From: Oxyruncus cristatus
Taxonomy: Eukaryota; Chordata; Aves; Passeriformes; Cotingidae
DNA length: 64,000 nucleotides
Direction: 5' to 3'
NCBI GenBank assembly: GCA_013399855.1
Contig: VXAY01006949.1
Coordinates: 299,712 to 363,711 of the forward strand
The notes beneath the pieces were generated by a model. That model did not search any database, was not told the origin of the DNA, and saw only the letters and a program-made list of their open reading frames with translations. Made by a program: the position numbers and the translations under genes. Positions within the stretch are counted from its first letter, which is position 1, and the number at the start of each line of letters is the position of its first letter. This document shows positions 12,501-25,514 of this stretch, in pieces.

Positions 12501-14500
12501 TGTGGGGATAATTCGATTTGCAGAAAATATTCAGACTCACTGGCTCTGTTCTAAAATATTTTACAGGAAATCCTGCATCAAAATGGCCTCATATTTTTAT
12601 TTATTTTATCGGTAACTTTGAATACCAGTATATAAATAACATGGCGACAAATGACAGACTACAAGGAACAGCATCACAACCCTCACCCTCCTTGATTATG
12701 GCTACACAAGTCCAATTAATTTCTTGAGAACACCGTAAGCCTCGGGAGCTAAATTATACATAGTTCAGCTATCTAAAATGCTGATTCAGAGAGTTTTAGT
12801 GTCCAGGTAGTACTGAAAATGCCAATAAGCATCTACATGGGTCTCCTGCATCCCTAGCATGTTAAAGACCTAGCTCAAAGATAACTTTTCAGCAAATTAA
12901 AAATATTTGATTGTTGTGATCTGGCATCTCTGATTTTATAAAAAATTCCCAATTATTCTCCCCCGGATTGCATCTTGGCAACCTTTCCCTGTTTTTCTCC
13001 TCCTCCCTTTTAAGTACATCAGGTTCATCATTTCCTCCTTACAAGTGGGTTATCATGGACTTCTCTGGCACCTCCTACATACTTTTAAGTCGCATTATTA
13101 TGAAATGAAGACATAAAAAAAAAGAGTACAAGAATACCAGGCACAGATGCTTATTAAATGTAAGGCTCCTTTATAAGAGTCACAGGGTGTCACTGTGAAT
13201 TCTGTTTATATTTACTCACTTTCACACTCCATTGTGCTAAAGGAGCCATGCAACAAGGCTTAAAGTGCAAATGACAATCAGTCCTTTGGCTTTTATTAAG
13301 TCTCCTTAAAATAAACTTTAGCCTGTAATTGCATATAGAAAGGAAAGTTATCTTCTGGAACATAAGTTTAAAAAAAAAAGACTGCAAAAAACAAGATAGC
13401 CAAGCTGGGACTAGAAATTAAGCCCACAGTGCACTAGGAGCAGAAAACAGGATGCTGGAGAATCTGCTCATTAGTGGGTCTTAATCACATTAAAGAGACA
13501 CCATCAACAGGAAAAAAATTAAGACTGACACCTATTTGCCTGTTTTAAAAGTATTATAATTACAAAAAGTGCCTCGAGTAATAATGCTGGAAGAGACAGA
13601 AGAAAAAAATGCTTCTAGTTTTCCACTGTTTATGTTCCGCATTTGACGGGAGTTGGCCCTTCTGTTCACGTTTACTACTGGTGGCTCTGGGCAGGGAATC
13701 TTTCCCACAGTAACCCTGGAATGAAGATATTTGCCAAAAGAGGGGAAAATGAGATTGAAAACTCAAAAAAAAAAAGGTCAGTGTTGGAAGCATGGGTACC
13801 GAGTCTGAAATTGCTTAAGATTTTTTTTTAAAGTTGACTAGACTTTGTTTTGAAAGAGTTCACTCTATTACTGAGCAGCGTATAAAGAAACAAAACACGT
13901 CTAAGAAAAATAATGGGCTTTCTTTGCAATTTCCAATAGCATTAGTGTCCAATCAAAGTTTTAACCTAGTAATGCACTGGATTTATCCCTGCTTAAGAGT
14001 CCATCAGGCATGGCCCTTTCTGGGCACAGGTATCTCTAAAGAAGAATGAATACTGGGGTCTGACAGGCTCATAGGTGTTAGGAAGATGGATGTGCAGGGC
14101 TAGTCCCACAGAGGACTGAGACACTCCACACCCTGAGATGCTCCACTGCTACAACTGGAGGTCCCATGTATCATCCCTGGACAGATGCATAACGAAACTC
14201 CAGATAACTGCTTCCATAATTCAGCATGACCATCTGCCTAACACAATAAATAAATAAATATCCTGCTTGCTGGGATCTGTGGTCCAGGACAAGTCACTTC
14301 ACTGTTCTTTGTTTCCATGGACCCGTCTGTCAAATGGGCTCACTCTGCACTTACCTGTTCGAAAGGGACTTAGTGAATATTTGCCAAGCAGGTGGAGGGA
14401 GAAAACTTGCTCCGAGAAGGGAAAGACCTACAACATTCCTACAATAATGGTCTGTGCTAGGAGCTATTTTGTAAAAAAAAAAAAAAAAAGCAAAATAAAC
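9598..14500. other. intronic or upstream sequence, no supported exon
   Basis: Probably intron of the acidic-tail gene if its promoter is the CpG island to the right. A consensus minus-strand donor (CAG followed by GTAAGT) sits at 14354-14349, with an open frame upstream of it, and could end a 5' exon. I found no conserved peptide there. Other open frames are short and unremarkable. A short (AATA)n tract lies at about 14245-14260. Confidence 0.4.
14245..14260. repeat. (AATA)n short microsatellite
   Basis: Four tandem AATA units. No other significance is visible. Confidence 0.8.
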
Positions 14501-14519
14501 CCCTTTCATTGAAGTTAAC

Positions 14520-15790
14520 TCGCACTTGGCAGGTTACAAAACTCGTGTCGAGGTGCCGCTTCTCGGCGACTCCTCCCGCACTTTTGATCACCACCGGGAG
14601 GGTCTGGACATGGGGAAAAGCACCCCCCGACACCCTTCCCAAAGTCCGGTGTTGTGGTGCCGGTGCCCTTTCTGCACGAACCTGCCGCTGAAATCGGCGA
14701 CGGGCGGGCGGGGAAGGGGCGCGGCGGCCGCGGCGGCACCTGCCCGGATACCCCGGCCCCGGCGGGCCCGGGGGAGCGGCGGGGGGGGCGCGGCCCTCCT
14801 GTCGTCCTGACTCCATTTTATCCCTGCCCATTCTCCATTTGCCGTGACAGTCCTGCCAGTCCGCCCGTCCCTGCGCCGTGCCCCAGCCCGGCACCCCGGG
14901 AGGATGGAGGCNNNNNNNNNNNNNNNNNNNNNNNNNNNNNNNNNNNNNNNNNNNNNNNNNNNNNNNNNNNNNNNNNNNNNNNNNNNNNNNNNNNNNNNNN
15001 NNNNNNNNNNNNNNNNNNNNNNNNNNNNNNNNNNNNNNNNNNNNNNNNNNNNNNNNNNNNNNNNNNNNNNNNNNNNNNNNNNNNNNNNNNNNNNNNNNNN
15101 NNNNNNNNNNNNNNNNNNNNNNNNNNNNNNNNNNNNNNNNNNNNNNNNNNNNNNNNNNNNNNNNNNNNNNNNNNNNNNNNNNNNNNNNNNNNNNNNNNNN
15201 NNNNNNNNNNNNNNNNNNNNNNNNNNNNNNNNNNNNNNNNNNNNNNNNNNNNNNNNNNNNNNNNNNNNNNNNNNNNNNNNNNNNNNNNNNNNNNNNNNNN
15301 NNNNNNNNNNNNNNNNNNNNNNNNNNNNNNNNNNNNNNNNNNNNNNNNNNNNNNNNNNNNNNNNNNNNNNNNNNNNNNNNNNNNNNNNNNNNNNNNNNNN
15401 NNNNNNNNNNNNNNNNNNNNNNNNNNNNNNNNNNNNNNNNNNNNNNNNNNNNNNNNNNNNNNNNNNNNNNNNNNNNNNNNNNNNNNNNNNNNNNNNNNNN
15501 NNNNNNNNNNNNNNNNNNNNNNNNNNNNNNNNNNNNNNNNNNNNNNNNNNNNNNNNNNNNNNNNNNNNNNNNNNACCCGCGCCCCGCTCCCGGCGCCCGT
15601 CCCGCTGGAATTCGCTGCAGACAATTGACTCGACGCCTTCTGGCAACTTGGGGGGGGAGGGGGGGGCGGATGGAAAAGAAAAAAACCCAACAAAAATAAG
15701 CCTTCAAGCCCACTCAGGAAGGCGCTGTCGGCGAGACGGTGCCTCGTCTTCCCGCTTCCCTTCCATCTTCCCAGAACTGGGCCGGGATCT
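14520..15790. promoter_or_regulatory. CpG island interrupted by an assembly gap
   Basis: GC- and CpG-rich sequence flanks a gap on both sides (14520-14911 and 15575-15790), in sharp contrast with the AT-rich surroundings. Bird CpG islands of this type normally mark promoters and first exons. The nearest candidate gene is the minus-strand acidic-tail gene, whose known exons lie 5-12 kb to the left. Direction cannot be proven from the sequence. The long open frames through this region are created by GC content and by translating N. Confidence 0.7.
14912..15574. other. assembly gap (663 N)
   Basis: Run of undetermined bases inside the CpG island. GC-rich first exons are often lost in such gaps, so a 5' exon may be missing here. 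Confidence 0.99.
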
Positions 15791-16444
15791 CGGCAGAACC
15801 CATTGTGCTGAACTCACGGGTGGGTACCCCTTGCGCTGGGTTTGTGGGAGCCGCCCAAATGTGAGCTATTGGGCTGTCCAAATGTGGACAGATTCACCCC
15901 GTGACACTGGAAAGCTTTACGGAGGTTGCTCCCAGCCCCACATCCTGTCACCGGAGACTGGTGGGTTTGCAGTGAGGTTCACGTTATTCTCGCAAGCTTA
16001 TCCCAAGTGATTATCTATATGTGCAGCAAGGCATAGGAGGTACGAGAGCTGGTCTACATTTGTAAAGGGCCTTAGATGTGCATCGGTGTCCACTGTGCCA
16101 CAAAGGAAAACAAATCCCCACAGGCCTGGCTGGATTTTCAGCTGGAAGCTCGGGAATTCGTAGAGGGGAACAGAAGGCACAGAGCCCATACATGGCAGTG
16201 GGCACAAAAGTTTGCAAGGACAAAGACAACACTAGCCTCTAACAGCCCAGAGGCTGTTGCTCGTCTCCTGAGTGGTGTTTAACTGCATTTCCACAGCACG
16301 TACCAAATGCCCAGCTAATATGGTCTGTGTCACACATCATGCACTCCAGTCGTATGTATTAGTTGGTACATAAACCATTTGACCACTCCAAAGTAATCGG
16401 TGAGGTCACTCGGTGTTGTTAGGTGTTTTCCAATCCGAATGACG

Positions 16445-16500
16445 CTGAGATTAGCTCAGTTGGTTAGAGCATGGTGGTAATAAGTTTCTATGATTCCAAG
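16445..16500 (+). mobile_element. tRNA-Ile-derived SINE remnant with CR1-like tail
   Basis: Positions 16451-16484 match the D arm and anticodon arm of a eukaryotic tRNA-Ile (A-box-like TTAGCTCAGTTGGTTAGAGC, then a TGGTGGTAATAA stretch). Immediately after comes TTTCTATGATTCC, which resembles the ATTCTATG tail of CR1. A tRNA-Ile head joined to a CR1-type tail is the layout known for avian SINEs such as TguSINE1. Here the T arm and the central body are missing, so it is an internally deleted fossil and not a working tRNA. It could instead be a decayed tRNA pseudogene. Confidence 0.6.
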
Positions 16501-19500
16501 TCGCAGAGCTAATGAGGACGAGCACTTCACTGCCAGCAAGGCTGCGGCAAGGACGCACCCCCACTGCCTCTGGCTGGCCCAGGGCATGCTCCGAGCACCC
16601 GCGCTGCTGTGCTCAGCCCCGTGGTCATTGTCTCCTGCCCCTGGCTTGTCCCAGGTGTGGCCATGGATACAGTGGAACTTATTACTAATGATACCGCAGA
16701 GAAAAACCCTCTCTTGGCATTGCAGCCGAGCACTGAGGTATAAGGAGATGCCAACAACAACATGAGTGCTTGTGCAACTGTAACTCAGTCTCCTTCTGCA
16801 TGTGGATTGTGAATGACTGCTGGTTTTCCCACCAAAGGATGTTTCATCTATTCTGCACAGACATTCCGGATAATGCCCTCATTCCTGGGATGCTATTAGA
16901 GTGGCAAGTGCTGAGCACCCCTCATTACACTTGGAGCTGTGCTCTGAATGTGCAAAGCATTGCAAAAATTGATAATGTTCCAAAGCTCCTGGTCTAGGTG
17001 CCTCAAATCCCAGAATCTGGGTGTGCTTTTGTAGGTAATTACCCTGGTCCTGTTGCATGTGTCTTCATCGGGGGGAAATGAGGCAACATCAGTCTCCTGC
17101 CTACCGCACAGGCCTGGGGAGGTAAGTGCAGTAATACCCGCAAAGCCTCGCTGTGTAGGGCACTTCGTGAAAGACCAGTGGCTTTGCAGGAAGCCTGGGG
17201 CTGGAGCGGTGAGTCCTGAACAGCTGGAAAGGAAATCCTAAACCTCTTTCCATTTCCTTAAGGAGGCGGGGGTTCTGCAGAAACCCAAACGTGACTGCAG
17301 GTCGTTGGGCCTCCAGGGGTTGGCAAGGCTGTGAGTCCTGTGCAGGACTTTTTGACTTCAACAGTCTTTCATTGTTGGGTATTTGGTGTTTCCTTTTCCA
17401 AGTGTATTTAAGTAATTAGCATGAAAATTGGACACGAAAAAATACATCCCTTTCTCCTAAAATGTCACAGTGACTGCTTGCCAGCAACCAGTGGGCCGGA
17501 TGCTACCACCAGGGCAGTCATCTCCCGCGCCACAGTGCTCAGCCACCAAGGTCAACCTCAATCCCACTGTCTCTTTGCACTTCCCCAAGGTGGGCAGCCA
17601 GGCAGCCACGTCCTCCTGCCTGACAGCGCCCTGGCGCATCGCAGCAAGGGGAGGTCAGGGCTGCACTGCAAACAGACACAATTTCAAATAAACGAGGTCT
17701 CGGTGTTAACACCTGTGATTTATATGCATTTTCAAAGCCAAGGTGAATGTCTTTTTAGTCCTTCAAACGTCTCTTTGAAGCATGTGCTGTTCGCTATCTC
17801 CCTTCTGTGGAGTAGGGAAGCTGACAGGTTTCGAATGAGATTTAAAATATCTTATTGCAGCATGTGCTGCAAAATCCTTTGTCACATCTGACAGCACAGC
17901 CATTCAAATCAGAAAGATGTGATTATTTGTTTATTTACATGTGATGAGTCTCTTTACCCCAACACCTGTACCTCAAGAGCAAATTATAAAAACAACCTGG
18001 TAAAGGCTGGTGATTTTGGCAATGCTAAAAAGCAACCTGCAGAAGTGCTGCTTGCAGAGCAAGCCAGGCTCAGAGGCCCTGGCCATTGCGCTGATGTCAG
18101 AGGCTGAGGGATGGTGACATGGACGTGAGGCAAATGCAATGTTCATGACACCCTTATGCCTCTCCTCAAATCAAAATCAGAAGCACCTGCTGCTCGTTTG
18201 AGGAGGTGGGTAGATGGCCAACAGTGCTGTGCAATGCCTCAGCTTTTCTGAAATACTGTATACTGAAATCACACACATCATTTTTCTTCCTACTTGGTCC
18301 AAATACCCATAAGCATTCGTGCCCCAAAGCATGGCCATGTGAAGGGAGCAACTGTCTTGGGAGAGGAGAGGGGAGGTCAAGAAGCTGTCTGCTGTGGCAA
18401 GGGTGGCTTGCAGATGGAAAACTGCACCAGAGGGAAGGTAGTTTCTCCTATCCTGCAGGGATGCATTTCCATTTCCATCTCCTCCTGGGACACAGCAGCT
18501 CTGGTGCTTTCCATTGCCCTGATCCAGGCCATAGTGAGGGCGGGGAAATGTTGCTATATCATTTCAGAGGGATGCCACTAGCCAGTAACTATCATCTACT
18601 GGAAAACACATTTCAATTTGAAGAATGTATGGAGAGCATTAGGAAGAGAGAGCACATGCACTGCCACAGCCATGCTAGTGGGAACAAAAATATAAATATC
18701 TGCATTTTACAGGTGACTTCTGGTTTCATGCAGGTTCTCCACATTCACAGAAATTAAATAGTCAGGTCAAAGGGGAACGACAGCATGAGAATTGAGTGGA
18801 TAAACCAATTTGCTGCCATTTGCATGGATTGGAGGAGGTGTGGAGGGGAAGGTTTTTAAGGTACCTGGCTCCCAGGAGTTATCTATCTTTACAAAAGCTC
18901 TTGCCTCTGCAATGCCTAGTGATAAGCGTGGTCTCGAAGGCTGAAAACTCGTCAGCCCTGTGCTCAAAGTGAGGAAGGGGAGAGTACCTTGCTAGATGTT
19001 CACTGTTCCCCTACTTCCCCAGGACACAGTGACACTAAAGGACATGGGGAAAAGGCATGCAGGAGAGGGGGGAGCAAGAAACTGCAGAGGGTGGTGGAGC
19101 AGAAGGGTTTTTGAAATGTGTCAGACAAAGGCAACTTGCCCGTGGCTATGTTGTCTCTCTGAAACACTGAACCACTGTTCTCCTCTACAGCAGGTTAGAA
19201 TTCTGAAAAATCCTACCCATGGACTGGCCACCTTCAAGATTTTTTCTTTTTTTTTGCACTTTTTTTTTTTTTTTCCTTATGAAGAGCCCTCATTGGTCTG
19301 CTTTTGGTGAACTGCCAAGCAATTCTCACTAATTCGCCTGACCAGCTGTAAGAACTCGATTGCCCTCTTGCAGCCCTCATTATGCACCCTTCCTGCTGAT
19401 CTAAATACAGAAAGGTCAGAAGGGTGAGCTCCAGTAAATTATTAGAGATACACCCTTAACTGCTGTTCTGTGTGGGCTTATTCTCTTGCATCTCTCTGCT

Positions 19501-22500
19501 GTTTCCACAGTTTGGCTTCCTAAGGAAACCTTGCTCCAGAAGAGAAGAAATCCAATCTTGATGCTCCAAGCATCAAGAAATCCTAGGAGGAATAAAATAG
19601 GGGAAGGGGATTGATCACTTCATGGCCAATCCCTCACAGACCTTCTTTAAACCATGGACCTTTAAAAAGAAAGTATTACTTATTGTTATCAGTACTGGCT
19701 CATTCACAACACACTTTTCACCCGTCCAGAGCCTTGACACTTGCACTTGCTTGAGAGAGGTGCTGAAGCAGTTGTGCCTGCAAAAGCCTGGCCTATGCAG
19801 GGCTTCCAATGGTGCTTGCACCCTCCCAGCTCTACATGCATTTCCAGCGAGCCTGTAACAGCATTAAATGTGTCCTGCTGCAGCAAAGCAGCAGTGTGTT
19901 CTCCCAGGGACTCAAGCTGAGTGACTGTGGACCAACAGATCCATTTTTAACTGCCAAGTACCTACCATGAGGCAACTAAAAGGTAAAAAATTCCTGGCTG
20001 CTATATCTCCAACCTGCCCATCGGCTGCTGCATCCTCCCTGAGCACACAACCACATCATCCCCCGAGGCTGGAGTCCAGGAGTCAGCATATCGGTATCTT
20101 GCGAATTGTTCCCCACCTGACTTCCCTGCTCCTAAGGATACTCAGCTTTCCAGAGATTCTAGACAGCAGTCTGTGTTTTTCTTGTCTTTAATGAGGAACA
20201 CAGCTGTGGCTGTTCTCTTTGCTTTGTGTTGCCTTTCTTTGTTTTTTTTAACCCCATTTCTATGGTAAATGGAGTTGAGGAAGGAGCAAGAAAACTGTGA
20301 AGAATGATCCAAGCCAAGAAGATGTAGAGGGAAAGTGAATTAGAAACACAGTTTCTCAATTAAGTTAAAATGTTAAAAATCTATATAGACTGAAGATCCT
20401 GCTGCTCCCACAAATCCTCCTCTTGAAGTCAGCGGTTTAATATCCTATTTCTTTAGCAGTAAGAAATTAAACACATAAATAGTGATGAAGATCTGGGCTA
20501 TGCAAAATCCACTTGCTCATTAGAAGCCTTCCCTGGTGGCATTGCCTGGTCTGAAATATGAAAAATTTTAAGAAGTCATCAAACAACCCCTGAATCAGTC
20601 ATCCTCATAGTCCCTGCTTTTTAGGAATAGGAAGATCATGTGTTAAATAAGAGGGAGAATACACTGATGCCCATCATCTTCCTGGTCCTGCAGGCAGGCA
20701 GTTTTGAAGTCTGTATTGCTCTTGATATCCAGACCATCAATATCAGACCACATTGCTCAGTCCTGGGCAGGAACAGCCCAGTGTCTTCTCTGGTTTGACA
20801 GTGCTATGCATTTATTAAAGCAATGGCACATTGCATTTGTGAGCAGTGTACTGAAATATGATGGAAATACTAGATGACTCAGCAAACCGAGGGTGACACG
20901 AGAGGCCAGATTAACTGTGGATTCCTTTACCTGAAACTTGTCTTCCATCTTCCCTTTTTTCTCACCCTCAAAGCCCAGCACAAAGCCTTCATCCTACCAC
21001 ATGCAGGTAAAAACAACATCATCTGATTTGAAAGAAGATGATTTTCCTTGAAGCTTTCTGAAGCACAGGCTGCGTACACATTTAATATTCAGCATCCTTT
21101 CAGAAATGCTGTGTCTCGTCTCAGACACAGACACAACGGTAGGAATGAAGAGTTGTGAACTTTATTTAGGGCTGGCCAGCTGAGGGTCAGCAAGCAGCCA
21201 GTCAGCATGGCCAGAGACGATGCTTAGCGAGCCCAGACTGGATACAGTGATGTAAGAAACTGGGAGGAGAGCACTACAATGCTTCTGCCCTTGCATCTTC
21301 TTTGAATACAGAAGTTGGTACATCACAGTTCCTGCCTTTTTCACTGGGAAGTATCTGCCAGCATTCTTATTTATCTTGTATCTGTGTAGCCATGAGCAGA
21401 TCGTGTGGCCAGGCAAGCCGGGGGCAGGGGGGGGATATGTTATAAATTGACTTATTAAGGGCTAAAAGGTGATTTTGCAAAGACCTGAATGTCGTAAGGC
21501 ACCGTAATCTCATCAGGCGAAGAAACAGGATTTTTTGTCTCTTTGTGATCTGTTATGATATTGAGGGGACACAGAGCTGCAGACTGTCCCTGATTTTCAC
21601 ATGAATTGCTCCACTAATATAAAAGATATTCTCATAATGGTCCCAAATTAGTTGATTGCTTGAAGTGCTAGAATTCTTAATGCTCTGCTATTTTAAACAT
21701 ATGGAAATTGATTCAACACTTACCATCTATTTAGAAATGTAAATTTATTGAAAAAGATGCCACTTCTTCCTAAGCTTCAAGCAAGCTCTGATACTTAGCT
21801 TTCTGGGCACAAGCAGGTTTTTACTAGGACTTGTGATTTTAACTGCAGTGATTTACTTTCCTTCTAAAAGAGAGGAGAAGCAGAGGAAAATTGCCTGTAT
21901 TGTCTACTGGAAAAAAATAAGACACTGGTACAAGCACTGGTGTGAACTGACATAGATAGGGCAGTATCTGGCACATTGTACCCTGAGGGTCTTTTCCCAA
22001 GCAGGATACTGGCCTTGCCCTAAATCCTGTTGCCATTACTCTGTGAGTAAGTCCACACTCATGTTGGAAGCATCCCGTAACTCTGATATAGTCACTTGCT
22101 ATTGGGGAAAAGCAATGAAAAATCAAGCACAGGCAGTGACAGCAATGACATTGGCCAGGTCAACACCCCATGGCAAAGAAAGCTCCCCTCCTTCCCAAGT
22201 TTAGCCTAAGCTTCTAAAAGCGAACAGCATTGATCTTTGATCTGCAATTAAAAGCTATTCTCTGGAAATGAGACTAGTTCCCAGTTTCATTCTTTAGTGG
22301 TACGTTCCTGCATGGGCAAGCACTGTGCTGATGTCATGGGCATGAGGCTGCTATTAGGATGAGAAAGTCTGCAGCCTGGTCCTGACTGTGTGCTGCTGAC
22401 AGTGTTCTTTATTATTTGGCATAGTCACTTAGCACCTTATTAGATGGACACTTGTGTGTATTAATTAGGAATGCCGTTCATGCCTTAAAGTTTGTGAAAA

Positions 22501-25494
22501 TATGAGTTTCTGCTGTGTAAAAAGGTTTTATTTAAAAAAACCCAGTTGTCTTAGGTATTTGATTATGTGTTATTATTCAGTATGATTCATGTATTAATTC
22601 CACACTGAGAATGTCTCCATAAAGCCTAATATGCTTCTGGGATTAAGCAATATTTCTTAATGTGTTTCTTATCCCAGTATTTTTTCAGAGAAGCTGGAAT
22701 GGAGCCAATTCATGAAAGGTGCCTACACATTAGTGGTTAGTTTGGGTCAGGAGAGCACTTACAAAATCATCCCTGCTTGCCCTGCTGTGTTTTGCATCAT
22801 GAAGAGGGCACAGGAGGTGGATTCCTCTCAGATGAAAGGTGGACAGTGCTCACACTGCAATCTCAGCACTCTTCTGCATTATGGATCTGCTCCCGGGCTC
22901 TAGTACTTGCTAGCATAGACACAGCTGCAGCACATTAATGCACCTTAAAATCTCTTGATGGCATTTAGGAGGTGAGTTCACTGGTTGGATTAATTAACCA
23001 CCAAGCCTGGTATCTTGAACGGCTAATGGTTAATCAGACGCTTTATCTTCTTGTTTACACCGTATTGTTTATGATGTCGAGTCCAGTCTCAGTAGCACAT
23101 AGAAAAATCTGGCTGCATGTGTGAGGTAAAGCACCTTAGTGTCTTGCATAAGCCTGAAAAATTAATTTGGAGTAAGACAGGGTTACAACAGAGCTGGTTT
23201 TGGAAGTCTTTTCTGGGGATGAGAGCTTGCTGCTCAGTGGTCCCCATCCCTAAATTTCCCTTGTGCCCTCGCTCTCCACCATCCCAACCCAGGTGACTCT
23301 CTCTCTTCCCTAATTACACAGTAACTGCATACCTAAATATAGTATTTCTTACATCATGAAGGAGAGAGTGACAAACACCAGCATCTCCCAAGGCATATGA
23401 AGCTGCTCCACACTGGTGACCTCTCAGGTTGGTCCTGCTGGACTGCTCTGCGGCTACAGTGTGACCCAGCTGACAAGCCCCTTTGACTGGCGTCACCGGA
23501 TGGAGTTACCTTCATGCCCCCCCCTACTTCAGTCCCATCAATGGCCCTGTGTCATCTCCTCTCACTCACAAACATCTCTTCCCCTTCCGCTTCCCAGTGC
23601 ATACAGGGTATAAAGTTATGCCTGTGGCTCCAGCATAACTGAAATTTTTGGTTCATGTCCCAAACGTTAAAAGAGTTTTTTGCCATTTTTGTTACATGTG
23701 ATGAGCATCCCGGTCTCATAGCACAGGCTGTGTGTTTCAAGCAGACCATCACAATCCTGAGACTTATTTGAAGCACTGGAGTGAAACGCATGCTGCTCAC
23801 TGAAGTATTTGATAGCTGTTTTCCCGAGCAGGTGCTTGTTTATTTTTGTTAGTGATTATAACATCTGGCATTAGGAAAATGTTAAGGAGGTGCCAGAGCT
23901 ACGGAGGAAAAAGGCAACTCCCAAGTTACAGAGGGGTGATGGCGGAATTTATGGGCTGACTGGTGTTGCAAAGAAGTGGACGATTACATCTTACTTGCAA
24001 CACAGAGGGAACATTTTCCTTCAGACCTGGCCCTGTGCAAGTGTGCCTCAGTTTTCACACAAGATCCTACAACAAAGATATCTGGTCTGGGCAGAAACAA
24101 AGGTCAAAATTTCAAAACCTTCAGGATGGGATTAAGTGCATTTTTACACTTTGCCCTTCAGAAAGCCCTGCTTTTACCAAAGTTTGTGACAATTAAAATC
24201 ACTCTCAGAGGTACCAGAACCTACAGATTCAGTGGGATTTCAAATCAGATTCATATGATTCTTTCCAAGATATCCCATCAGTTGTCTCATTTAGCTTGTC
24301 AGCGCCATTTTAAAAACACACAGTTCAACTGAATCCAGTAGCACGCAGAAAAAAACCTGTCAGCTTTGCTTCAGCCTCTGCTTCCACCAGCACCTATCAA
24401 AAAAGGGAAATGTGGGTAGCCCCACTACACGGGGCACACAAAAACTCACTGACACACCTAAATGAAACTTAGCAGGGCCAAATATCCCATCAAAACTGTT
24501 GCACAAATCCATTTACCAAGATGTTTTCAGCTGACTTTTTCTCCAACCTCTGCCCCATTCTGCCCAGTCACAGGGCAATGGTAACAACGAATTTTGTGCT
24601 CAATTTATGATGCTGTGAGATCGAGTCAGACTAGTTCAGACCATGGCTCTGTGAGAGAACATTCCCAACATACACAGGGACATCAATGCAACATGATGAC
24701 TCAACATCAGCTTGAGGTGTTTCACCCTCTGTCATCTGGCCCTTTCTTTTTCCTGTCCAAAGGAATACTGTTTAGCCGTAATAAAGGCAAAGATAAGGAG
24801 GGGGAGGAAGATGGGTCCATTCACAATGTCTTCGGCGTTTACAATTAAGTTTAGAGCAAGGGTGAATACAGCCAATGGATTTGTAACATTTCAACACCCA
24901 CCCCCTTTCCTGTAAACTCCTGCAGGACTTTGGCAGCAGAAAGCATAACTATGTTAGAAGTAATGGAATTACAAACAAAAGGAAGGGAGTGTAAGCTGTG
25001 GGAATAGGAAGAAATAGCTCAACAGATACTTTTCAATTTATACACACACCCTTCTCACATAAACCAGAGGTAGTTATCAGCTGACTATTAGGTCCTTAAT
25101 CAGCTTATCTTCTGAGAACAGTGTTTGGGTGTACAATCAACTACTTCTAGACCACATCTGTCCCAAAGACTTCTCAACACTGCAGCTTTTGTTTTTCAAG
25201 GCAAGCATCAGCAATGATCTTTTTCCTTTGACAGTACATGTATTTGTGTGGGTATAACAAACTCTAAATAACCAGATAGATCCGAGATGTCGTCGTTCAT
25301 CATCAGTAGCTGAATCCACAGTTATGAGAATCCTTCATCCCAATAAGATGCCGATTGCTGGGCAGCTGTGTTTTCTGTAGGATGTCTCCGACTCAGCGGC
25401 TAGCACACTGAATAATGAAGCACGGGCAATTACTGAAAATAAGTGTTCTCCATCACACGCACTTCCAGGCTACATTTGTCTTAGTTTCCAAATC

Positions 25495-25514
25495 AAAAAA
25501 AAAAAAAAAAAAAA
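25495..25514. repeat. poly(A) tract (20 A)
   Basis: Uninterrupted A20 followed by GGGATGC. No retrotransposed gene body is recognisable in front of it on the plus strand. Confidence 0.9.

Noticed and set aside
14457..16010. Very long open frames (up to 418 codons) at 14.5-16.0 kb
   Set aside because: Most of each frame is translated N from the assembly gap; the flanks are GC-rich sequence without a recognisable protein.
16443..16500. Functional tRNA-Ile gene
   Set aside because: Only the 5' half is present; the T arm, acceptor stem pairing and terminator are missing.
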